DNA from: Paratractidigestivibacter sp003150175
GTDB lineage: Bacteria > Actinomycetota > Coriobacteriia > Coriobacteriales > Atopobiaceae
DNA length: 64,000 nt
Direction: 5' to 3' (one strand)
Assembly (NCBI RefSeq): GCF_964283195.1
Contig: NZ_CAXYLH010000007.1
The notes under the pieces were generated by a model, which searched no databases, had not been told where the DNA came from, and worked only from the letters and a program-made list of their open reading frames with translations. Below are positions 8,606-15,732 of this stretch, piece after piece; within the stretch, counting starts at the first letter, position 1; every line of letters begins with the position of its first letter. The position numbers and the translations under genes were made by a program.

Positions 8606-8690
8606 GCCGCCCTCCCCTTCGTTCGCGCAAGTCGCGCAGCGAGCGAGCGCGCAGCGCGAGCGCCGAGCGGCGAACGAAGGGGAGGGCGGC
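8606..8690. repeat. 21-bp perfect inverted repeat with inner stem
   Basis: Arms 8606-8626 and 8670-8690 match perfectly, beginning GCCGCCCTCC. The 43-base interior is itself structured (TCGCGC...GCGCGA). It sits just after the htpG stop. No T-run follows. It resembles an extragenic palindromic element more than a simple terminator. Confidence 0.72.
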
Positions 8691-8711
8691 GGACGATCGC
8701 AGAGCCGCAGG

Positions 8712-10739
8712 CTACATCAGCTTGCAGACGTTCTGCGCGAACGCGACCGGGTCGGCGACGGGCAGGCCCTCGGTGAGGAGCGCCTGGTCGTAGAGCAGCG
8801 AGGTGTACAGGGCGAGCTTGTCCTTATCGCCCGCCTCCTCGGCGGCCTGGAGCTTGGCGAACACGGGGTGCGCGGCGTTGATCTCGAGCACGCGGGTGGC
8901 CTTGGGCGCCTGCGCGGCGTCGGGGCCGGCAGAGAGCACCTGCTCCATCTCGAGCGAGACAGGCCCCTCGGCCGAGACGCTGGACGGCGCGTCGTCGGCG
9001 GACGTCAGGTGAGCCGAGACGGTGACCTTGGCCACGGCGTCGCCGAGCGCGTCCTTCATGGCGCCGAACAGGCCCTCGTTGGCCTTCGCGGCCTCGTCGG
9101 CGGCCTTCTTCTCCTCGTCGGACGCGAGGTCGAGGTCGCCGGAGCTGACGTTCTTCAGCTCGAGCGAGCGATCCTCGGTCTCGGCCTCGGCGCCGTCGGC
9201 CTGGGCCTTCTCGGCGGCCTCGCGGGCGGCATCGTCGGCGTAGACCTTGGGCAGGCCCTTGGCCGTGAAGTCGCGCATGGCCTGGAAGCAGAACTCGTCG
9301 ACGTCCTCGGTGCACAGCAGCACGTCGTAGCCCTTGGCGAGCACGGACTTGACCACGGGCATCTTTGCGAGGCGGTCGCGGTCGTCGCCGGCGGCGTAGT
9401 AGACGGCCTTCTGGCCCTCGGGCATGGCCTCGGCGTACTCCTGCAGGGTGACGTACTTCTCGTTCTTCGCGCTCCAGAAGAGCAGAAGCCCGGCGAGCTC
9501 GTCCTTCTTCATGCCGTAGCTGGAGTAGATGCCGTACTTGAGGCCGCGGCCAAAGTTGCCGAAGAACTTCTCGTACGCCTCGCGGTCGGTGTCACGCATG
9601 GACTCGAGCTCGGAGGTGATCTTCTTCTCGATGCGGCGCTCCATGGCCTGAAGCTGGCGGTTCTGCTGCAGGGTCTCGCGCGAGATGTTCAGCGTGACGT
9701 CGGCGGAGTCGACGACGCCGCGCACGAAGTTGTAGTAGTCGGGCAGCAGGTCGGCGCACTTCTCCATGATCAGGACGTTGGAGCTGTAGAGCTCGAGGCC
9801 CTTCTCGTAGTCGCGGCTATACAGGTCGAACGGCGCCTTGCCGGGGATAAAGAGGAGCGCGTCGTACTCGAGGGCGCCCTCGGCGTGCAGGGTGAAGGTG
9901 CGGGCGGGGTCCTCCCAGTCGTGGAAGGTAGACTTATAGAACTCGTTGTACTCCTCGGGCTTGACGTCGGAGGCGTGCTTCTTCCAGATCGGGGTCATGG
10001 AGTTCAGGGTGTCGAGCTCCTGGTAGTCCTCCCACTCGGGCTTGTAGTCGTCGCCGGCGTCGGCGGGCTTCTCCTTCTGGCGGGACTTGGTGACCATCAT
10101 CTTGACGGGGTAGCGCACGTAGTTGCTGTAGCGCGTGACGAGGTCCTTGAGCGTGTACTCCGAGAGGTACTCGTCGTAGCTGGCGTCGTCGGTGTTGTCC
10201 TTGAGGGTGAGGATGACGTCGGAGCCGCAGGTCTCGCGGTAGGCGGGGTCGTCGGCGGCGACGGGCTCGATGGTGTAGCCCTCGATGCCGTCGGAGGTCC
10301 AGCGCAGGCACTCGTCGGAGCCGAAGGCGCGCGTGACGACGCTAACCTCCTTGGCGACCATGAAGGCGGAGTAGAACCCGACGCCGAAGCGGCCGATGAT
10401 GTCCACGGCGTCGCCCTGCTTGTCGGCATTGGCCTCCTTGAACTCCTCGGAGCCGGAGTGGGCGATGGTGCCGAGGTTCTTCTCGAGCTCGTCGGCGGTC
10501 ATGCCGATGCCATTGTCCGAGACGGTGAGCGTGCGGGCGTCCTTGTCGAACGAGAGCGTGATGGCGAGGTTCTCCTGGTCGACCTGGGCGGAGACGTCGG
10601 TCAGGCTCTTGAGGTAGAGCTTGTCGATGGCGTCCGAGGCGTTGGAGATGAGCTCGCGGAGGAAGATCTCGCGGTTCGTGTAGATGGAGTTGATCATGAG
10701 GTCGAGGAGCTTTTTGCTCTCGGTCTTGAACTTGCGCAT
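8712..10739 (-). CDS. htpG: molecular chaperone HtpG (Hsp90)
   Basis: ATP-dependent Hsp90-family chaperone in the cytoplasm. It has 675 residues, somewhat longer than the E. coli protein (about 624), with an acidic extra stretch near residues 480-560. The N-terminal GHKL ATPase shows LRELISNASDAIDK, DNGIGM and GRFGVGFYSAFMV. The middle domain carries ISRETLQQNRQLQ. ATG 10739 was chosen because GAAGGGA lies upstream; an upstream in-frame start has none. No CIRCE or HAIR heat-shock operator was recognised in the 226 bp upstream spacer. Confidence 0.95.
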   Translation of the reverse strand: MRKFKTESKKLLDLMINSIYTNREIFLRELISNASDAIDKLYLKSLTDVSAQVDQENLAITLSFDKDARTLTVSDNGIGMTADELEKNLGTIAHSGSEEFKEANADKQGDAVDIIGRFGVGFYSAFMVAKEVSVVTRAFGSDECLRWTSDGIEGYTIEPVAADDPAYRETCGSDVILTLKDNTDDASYDEYLSEYTLKDLVTRYSNYVRYPVKMMVTKSRQKEKPADAGDDYKPEWEDYQELDTLNSMTPIWKKHASDVKPEEYNEFYKSTFHDWEDPARTFTLHAEGALEYDALLFIPGKAPFDLYSRDYEKGLELYSSNVLIMEKCADLLPDYYNFVRGVVDSADVTLNISRETLQQNRQLQAMERRIEKKITSELESMRDTDREAYEKFFGNFGRGLKYGIYSSYGMKKDELAGLLLFWSAKNEKYVTLQEYAEAMPEGQKAVYYAAGDDRDRLAKMPVVKSVLAKGYDVLLCTEDVDEFCFQAMRDFTAKGLPKVYADDAAREAAEKAQADGAEAETEDRSLELKNVSSGDLDLASDEEKKAADEAAKANEGLFGAMKDALGDAVAKVTVSAHLTSADDAPSSVSAEGPVSLEMEQVLSAGPDAAQAPKATRVLEINAAHPVFAKLQAAEEAGDKDKLALYTSLLYDQALLTEGLPVADPVAFAQNVCKLM

Positions 10740-10887
10740 GGTTGACGTCCCTTCGTCGTATGTGTTCAACAAAGGTCACTCTACCCTGCTGCGACGGCGG
10801 ATATTCGTGCGCGCTCAGAAAACCTTAGTTCATCACGCTTAGATTTTTTGAGAAGGGCGTAAAGAGAATCCGAGCAGGGAGCCGAGG

Positions 10888-10904
10888 GGGCGCCTAAGGC
10901 GCCC
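10888..10904. repeat. short GC hairpin between the spermidine-synthase-like gene and htpG
   Basis: GGGCGCC pairs with GGCGCCC around TAA. It lies downstream of the spermidine-synthase-like gene (minus strand) and upstream of htpG. There is no T-run, so a terminator role is only possible. Confidence 0.4.
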
Positions 10905-10965
10905 GGCGAGACGGCCGGCGGCCATCGCGGCGGATCGTTCGCTCGACCCGCCGAAGCCCCGCAGG

Positions 10966-11652
10966 TCAGGCGCGGGCGATGAGGAGGTAGTTGTCGTCGG
11001 CGGCCCAATCGTCGTCGGGGCAGCACACGAGCTCGACGCGGGGGAATCGGGCCTCGAGGGCATCCTGGAAGTCGCGCAGGAAGGTCGCGTCGCCGCCCGG
11101 GGTGACTACGTTGGCGGCGACGGCGCCGCCGGGGGCGAGCAGCCGTGCGTAGGCGTCGACGGCCTCGGGGCCTGCGAGCGACGCCACCGGATCTGCGCCC
11201 GAGAAGGCGTCGAGCGCGATAAGGTCGTACTCGACGCCGCGCAGGGCTGCGCCGCGCACGAAGTCGAGCCCGTCGGCGCAGTGGACGCGCGAGGCGGCCT
11301 CGTCGGCATAGAACCAGCGGCGCGCGGCATCGATGACCTTGGGGTCGATCTCGACGACTTCGATCGTCGTCTCGGGCCGCGACGCCCGCGCGAGCTTAGG
11401 GACGGCGAACCCTCCCCCGCCCACGACGAGCACGCGCGGGGCCGGCGCAGCGATGCCGTCGAGCACCCGCCCGAACGCGCGGTAATACTCGAAGACAGGC
11501 TCCATCCGGCGCTCACCCAGATACGTCGCCGACTGGAAGACGCCGCCCGACGAGAGCACTCGCACCGGCTCGCCTTGGGGCCCGCGCACGGTATAGACGA
11601 GCACCGGCGAGAGCCCGGCGCGCGCGATATGAAGGTCGAGCTTCCCGAACAC
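10966..11652 (-). CDS. spermidine-synthase-like methyltransferase-fold protein
   Basis: Protein of 228 residues with a Rossmann class I fold of the spermine/spermidine synthase family: VLVVGGGGFAVPKLAR for the cosubstrate, VVEIDP at the end of strand 2 and LIALDAFSG for strand 4. GTG 11652 was chosen because GAGGAGGCACC lies immediately upstream. No speD or other polyamine gene is nearby, and many family members outside polyamine operons have unknown substrates, so spermidine synthesis is not claimed. It is transcribed divergently from the DUF554 gene. Confidence 0.78.
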   Translation of the reverse strand: MFGKLDLHIARAGLSPVLVYTVRGPQGEPVRVLSSGGVFQSATYLGERRMEPVFEYYRAFGRVLDGIAAPAPRVLVVGGGGFAVPKLARASRPETTIEVVEIDPKVIDAARRWFYADEAASRVHCADGLDFVRGAALRGVEYDLIALDAFSGADPVASLAGPEAVDAYARLLAPGGAVAANVVTPGGDATFLRDFQDALEARFPRVELVCCPDDDWAADDNYLLIARA

Positions 11653-11736
11653 GGTGCCTCCTCGATTCGCCCCGCATGCACTTGTCGCCAAGCGACTCTG
11701 CTACCATATCCCGCGCGAAAAAAGGAGGCAATTCCC

Positions 11737-12468
11737 ATGCCCGGTCTGGGGACCATCATCAATGTGTGCTGCATCGTCGCCGGCGGGCTCGCCGGCCTGC
11801 TCGGGAAGCGATTCATATCGGATCGGCTCCAGGACGCGCTGCTCAAGGCATGCGGACTGTCCGTCATCTTCCTCGGCATCGGCGGCACGATGGAGAAGAT
11901 GCTCGCGATCGCGACGGCCGCCGACGGAGCGATGAGGCTCTCGTCGGGCGGGACCATGATGATCCTCGTCTCGCTGGCCGTGGGCTCGGCCGTCGGCGAG
12001 GCGATTGACCTCGATGCCCGCTTCGAGCAGCTCGGCATCTGGCTGCGCGAGAAGACCGGCAGCTCGAGGGACGCGTCGTTCGTCGACGGCTTCGTGACGG
12101 CGTCGCTCACCGTGTGCATCGGCGCCATGGCGATCGTCGGCGCGATCCAGGACGGCCTCACCGGCGACTACACGACCCTCATGCTCAAGGGCGCGATCGA
12201 CGCCGTGATCGTCTGCGCGATGACGGCCTCCATGGGCAAGGGCTGCATCTTTGCCGCGCTGCCCGTCGGCGCCTGGCAGGGGCTCGTCACCGCGGCGTCG
12301 ACGCTGCTCCAGCCGGTGATGACGCAGGCGGCGCTCGACAACCTCGGTCTCGTGGGCTCCATCCTGATCTTCTGCGTCGGCGTGAACCTGATCTGGTCGC
12401 GCACCTTCAAGCCCGCGAACATGCTCCCCGCCGTCGTCGTGGCGGTCGCCTGCGCGTTCGTCATGTAG
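11737..12468 (+). CDS. DUF554 family membrane protein
   Basis: Polytopic membrane protein of 243 residues with about seven hydrophobic segments and the family glycine-rich motifs (TIINVCCIVAGGLAGLLGKR at the start, VGAIQDGLTGD in the middle, VGVNLIW at the end). Function is unknown; a transport role is suspected for the family. ATG 11737 follows AAAGGAGG. It is 124 bp upstream of the TerB-domain gene on the same strand, but the gap and lack of functional linkage argue against it being part of that operon. Confidence 0.85.
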   Translation: MPGLGTIINVCCIVAGGLAGLLGKRFISDRLQDALLKACGLSVIFLGIGGTMEKMLAIATAADGAMRLSSGGTMMILVSLAVGSAVGEAIDLDARFEQLGIWLREKTGSSRDASFVDGFVTASLTVCIGAMAIVGAIQDGLTGDYTTLMLKGAIDAVIVCAMTASMGKGCIFAALPVGAWQGLVTAASTLLQPVMTQAALDNLGLVGSILIFCVGVNLIWSRTFKPANMLPAVVVAVACAFVM

Positions 12469-12592
12469 GCCCGCGCAAGGCCCGCCTCGGGCCGCATCAG
12501 CGATGCGCCACCCCCCGCGCGATGAATCCTCCCGCGTCTCCTCAGTCGTATGATTACGTTCTGGCTCAGGGACGAACGCGAGGAGGCGAGCC

Positions 12593-14326
12593 GTGCCGGA
12601 CATCGACAAGATCCTCGAGCAGCTGCTCGCCGACCCGCGCCTGCGCGAGGGCCGCGCGTTCGCCTCCGCGAAGACCTACGGCGACGAGCCCATCATCCGC
12701 CGCGGCTCGCAGATGCACGGTTATGTGCCGGACCCCATAAAGCAGCTGCGCAACCTGCAGGTCACGCCGCAGGGGCGCACCTGGTCGGAGACCCGGCTCT
12801 TCTATGAGCAGGCGAGGCTCCTCGAGGACTTCGAGGACCATGCGCCGTTCTCCGGGCAGTTCGTCTCGTACTACCCGACCTACCGCTCGATGAACGACCG
12901 CCAGCTGCGCGGCTACTTCACCTGGCGCGCCGACGTGCGCCGCGGCCGGATCGAGGACGTCTCGACCTCGTTCGCCTACGTCTATATCTATGAGCTGCTC
13001 ATGGGCATCGGGGTCGAGCCGGGGCGGAAGGCATTCGAGGCTCTCGAGGCCTTCTACCGGGCGTACCGCGCCTTCGACCAGGCGAGCATGGACAAAAACG
13101 TCCGCCCCTGGCTCGTGGACTACGTGGTCGACCATGGCCTCGACCCGAAGCTCGCCGCGCCCTACTCCGACGCCGCGCACGACCGCGCGATATCGCTGCT
13201 CGCGGGCATCGACCGCGCCGCGGTGCTGAGCGCCCCGCCCAAGGGCGCACGCCGCGCGCCGCTCGACTTCGGCACGCTCGGCGACGCGGCGGCGAAGCTC
13301 GTCGACGCCGCGGACACCCTGGCCACCTACCGCCTCAAGGACTCGAGGCTCTACAAAGAGGCCCCCGAGGACTTCGGCCTGGTGCTGACCGCGTTCTTCA
13401 TCCGCCTCGCCCGCCATTACGCGCGCACGCACAACCAGGGCCTCGTCGAGACGCTCTTCGGCACTCGCTTCCGCATCCGCCACCTCATGTACGCGTCGGC
13501 GATCCACTACGAGCCCGCCCCGCACCCCGACTGCGTCTACGAGCTCTCGGACACCCGCAGCTACATCTGCAAAGACGGACACTGGACCTGCGACGGCTTC
13601 CACGACGGGGGCGCCCGCAGCGCCAAGCTCGGCGACCTTTGCCGCGCCGTGGACCGCCAGATGCGCGCCGCGATCGGCTTCCCCTCGCAGCTCAAGGACC
13701 ACGCCGAGCCGAAGTACCTGGTAAAGATGATCGACGCCGAGATCTCCGACTACCTTGCGTACAAAGAAGCCCACAAGCCCGTCGTCGTGGACATCGACCT
13801 CTCTAAGCTCGCGGGCATCCGCGCCGCGGCGAGCGTCACGCAGGAGGCGCTGCTGATCGACGAGGAACGCGATGAGACCTGCGCCTCCGAGGGCGGGGCG
13901 GAGGGTTTGTCTCCATGCCCGGCGGACAGCGACCTCGCCGCGGCAAAGACCGGCGCCCGAGTCGCGGCTGCCCCTGTGCCTGGGGATTTGTCTCCACGCG
14001 CAGTTCCGCATGAGCCGGAGGCGCCAGTGGCGCCTCCGTGCGAAGAGGACTGTTTGAGCATGGAGACAAATCCCCAGGCACAGGGGCAGCCCCCACGTAA
14101 GGACGTTGGGCCCGACCTTACGACGGACGAGCGGGCATTGATCGCCGCGCTGCTCGGCGGCGGCCCTGCGCAGGCCGTGGGCTCGGTCGACCTGCTGGTC
14201 GACGGCATAAACGAGAAGCTCTTCGGCCTCGTGGGCGACACCGTGCTCGAGTTCGGGCCGGACGGCGCGCCGCAGGTCATCGAGGACTACGCCGACGACG
14301 TGCGGGAGGCCCTCGGTCTCGAATAA
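12593..14326 (+). CDS. TerB_N/TerB_C domain protein, first gene of putative DNA-processing trio
   Basis: Protein of 577 residues. The TerB_N region carries the family core SYYPTYRSMNDRQLRGYFTW (about 91-110), then RRGR and YVYIYELLMGIG (about 128-139). The C-terminus shows a TerB_C pattern: VDIDLSKLAGIRAAASVTQE (about 402-421), later TTDERALIAALL, LLVDGINEKLFGLVGDTVLE and an EDYADDVREAL end. Between these two TerB_C halves (about residues 440-500) lies a low-complexity, Pro/Ala/Glu-rich insert encoded by a palindromic repeat. GTG 12593 was chosen because AGGAGG is 6 nt upstream. Next genes are an ATPase (75 bp on) and a helicase (9 bp further). TerB domains are linked in the literature to phage/stress systems; the exact role is unknown. 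Confidence 0.82.
   Translation: MPDIDKILEQLLADPRLREGRAFASAKTYGDEPIIRRGSQMHGYVPDPIKQLRNLQVTPQGRTWSETRLFYEQARLLEDFEDHAPFSGQFVSYYPTYRSMNDRQLRGYFTWRADVRRGRIEDVSTSFAYVYIYELLMGIGVEPGRKAFEALEAFYRAYRAFDQASMDKNVRPWLVDYVVDHGLDPKLAAPYSDAAHDRAISLLAGIDRAAVLSAPPKGARRAPLDFGTLGDAAAKLVDAADTLATYRLKDSRLYKEAPEDFGLVLTAFFIRLARHYARTHNQGLVETLFGTRFRIRHLMYASAIHYEPAPHPDCVYELSDTRSYICKDGHWTCDGFHDGGARSAKLGDLCRAVDRQMRAAIGFPSQLKDHAEPKYLVKMIDAEISDYLAYKEAHKPVVVDIDLSKLAGIRAAASVTQEALLIDEERDETCASEGGAEGLSPCPADSDLAAAKTGARVAAAPVPGDLSPRAVPHEPEAPVAPPCEEDCLSMETNPQAQGQPPRKDVGPDLTTDERALIAALLGGGPAQAVGSVDLLVDGINEKLFGLVGDTVLEFGPDGAPQVIEDYADDVREALGLE
13967..14090. repeat. 124-bp palindromic element inside the TerB-domain gene
   Basis: Arms 13967-13996 and 14061-14090 are perfect 30-bp inverted copies (starting GCTGCCCCTGTG and ending GTCTCCA). 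Inside is a second perfect palindrome, 14016-14026 against 14028-14038, with a one-base centre. The motif GTTTGTCTCCATG at about 13905-13917 resembles the inner end of an arm, so the full insert may start there. The reading frame passes through without a stop. A degenerate relative lies in the helicase gene at 16521-16624. Confidence 0.85.
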
Positions 14327-14400
14327 ATACGAACGTGTGTTTTTCTTGTCGCGTCTTCGTGCTAGCATGGAGCCCAGAAGAGACGCAGGAAGGACCGCCC

Positions 14401-15723
14401 ATGCCGCAAGAGAAGCCCCGCGTGCCCAAGCGCATCGCAGCCGTGATCATCAACTCGCTCAAGGGCGGCGTCGTGCCGCGCATCGGCCTGCCCTACATCA
14501 CCGTGGGACGCGAGCGCGAGATCGAGGCACTTCTCCACGACCTCGCGCTCGTCGCGGACGGCGGGGCGAGCTTCCGTTTCCTCGTGGGCCGCTACGGCGC
14601 GGGCAAGTCGTTCCTCCTGCAAACCATCCGCACGCACGCGATGGGGCGCGACTTCGTGGTCGCCGACGCCGATCTCTCGCCGGAGCGGCGCCTGCAGGGC
14701 AACCAGGGCCAGGGCCTCGCCACGTACAAGGAACTCATCCGCAACCTGAGCACAAAGACCCGCCCCGAGGGAGGCGCGCTGCCGCTCGTGCTCGAGCGCT
14801 GGGCGCGCAACCTCTCGGAGGGCGCCGCGGACCCGCAGGTCCCGCTCAAGGCGGCGCTCGCCCCCATCCGCGAGCTCGTCCACGGCTTCGACTTCTGCCG
14901 CGTGCTCGAGGCCTACTACGCCGCCTACCTCGAGGGCGACGAGGAGCGCCAGGCGCTCTGCGCAAAGTGGCTGCGCGGGGAGTACCGCACAAAGACCGAG
15001 TCCAAGTCCGAGCTCGGCATCAACGCCTGCATCGGCGACGACGACTGGTACGAGTACCTCAAGCTCTTTGCCCAGTTCCTCGTAGGCGCCGGCTACCAGG
15101 GGCTCGTCGTGCTCGTGGACGAGCTCGTCAACCTCTACAAGATCCCGAACGCCATCACGCGCCAGTACAACTACGAGAAGATCCTCACCATGTACAACGA
15201 CACCCTCCAGGGCAAGGCGCACCACCTGGGGATCATCATGGGCGGCACGCCCCAGTCCATCGAGGACCGCCGCCGCGGCGTCTTCAGCTACGAGGCCCTG
15301 CGCAGCCGCCTCACGCAGGGGCGCTTCGCGGGCGAGGGCATGACGGACATGCTTGCCCCGGTGATCCACTTAGACCCCCTTACCTACGAGGAGCTCCTCG
15401 TCCTCACCGAGAAGCTCGCGGACATCCACGCGGGCTACTTCGGCTACGAGCGGAGTCTGGGCACCGAGGACCTGGTGAGCTTCCTGCAGGCGGAGTTCGG
15501 CCGCGTGGGCGCCGACTCCCACCTCACGCCGCGCGAGGTGATCCGCGACTTCATCGAGCTTCTGGACATCCTCTGTCAGAACCCGGGAACCGACCTGGCC
15601 GCGCTGCTCAAGTCGGGCGACTTCGCCGCGGCGGCGCCCGGCGCGGGCGACGCGGGCGCGCAGGCCGCCGGCGCGCCCGGCGCGCCCGACGTGGCCCCGC
15701 AGTTCGCCGAGTTCACCATCTAG
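14401..15723 (+). CDS. BrxC/BrxD-type ATP-binding protein
   Basis: AAA-type ATPase of 440 residues of the BREX BrxD/DUF2791 kind. Walker A is VGRYGAGKSF (about 62-71). Walker B is LVVLVDELVNLY with D240/E241. A sensor-like strand reads HHLGIIMGGTPQSIEDRRRG, followed by the family ALRSRLTQGRF segment. The C-terminus ends in an Ala/Gly/Pro tail. ATG 14401 follows CAGGAAGGA. In type 2 BREX, BrxD is encoded next to the BrxHI helicase; the same pairing is seen here, but no other BREX gene is present. It probably loads or regulates the downstream helicase. Confidence 0.85.
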   Translation: MPQEKPRVPKRIAAVIINSLKGGVVPRIGLPYITVGREREIEALLHDLALVADGGASFRFLVGRYGAGKSFLLQTIRTHAMGRDFVVADADLSPERRLQGNQGQGLATYKELIRNLSTKTRPEGGALPLVLERWARNLSEGAADPQVPLKAALAPIRELVHGFDFCRVLEAYYAAYLEGDEERQALCAKWLRGEYRTKTESKSELGINACIGDDDWYEYLKLFAQFLVGAGYQGLVVLVDELVNLYKIPNAITRQYNYEKILTMYNDTLQGKAHHLGIIMGGTPQSIEDRRRGVFSYEALRSRLTQGRFAGEGMTDMLAPVIHLDPLTYEELLVLTEKLADIHAGYFGYERSLGTEDLVSFLQAEFGRVGADSHLTPREVIRDFIELLDILCQNPGTDLAALLKSGDFAAAAPGAGDAGAQAAGAPGAPDVAPQFAEFTI

Positions 15724-15732
15724 GCGGCGGCC

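Larger units (their letters stand above)
8313..8711. other. gene-free spacer with several perfect inverted repeats
   Basis: No credible gene is seen. The 399 bp hold three long perfect inverted repeats (listed separately) plus a smaller GAGCA/TGCTC palindrome at 8466-8478. The element GCCTTCTCTT recurs at 8446, 8491 and 8543, so two of the hairpins and a lone arm appear related. Confidence 0.7.

Noticed and set aside
8868..10745. 625-codon open frame antisense to htpG
   Set aside because: Valine/leucine/glycine-rich shadow of a conserved Hsp90 gene.
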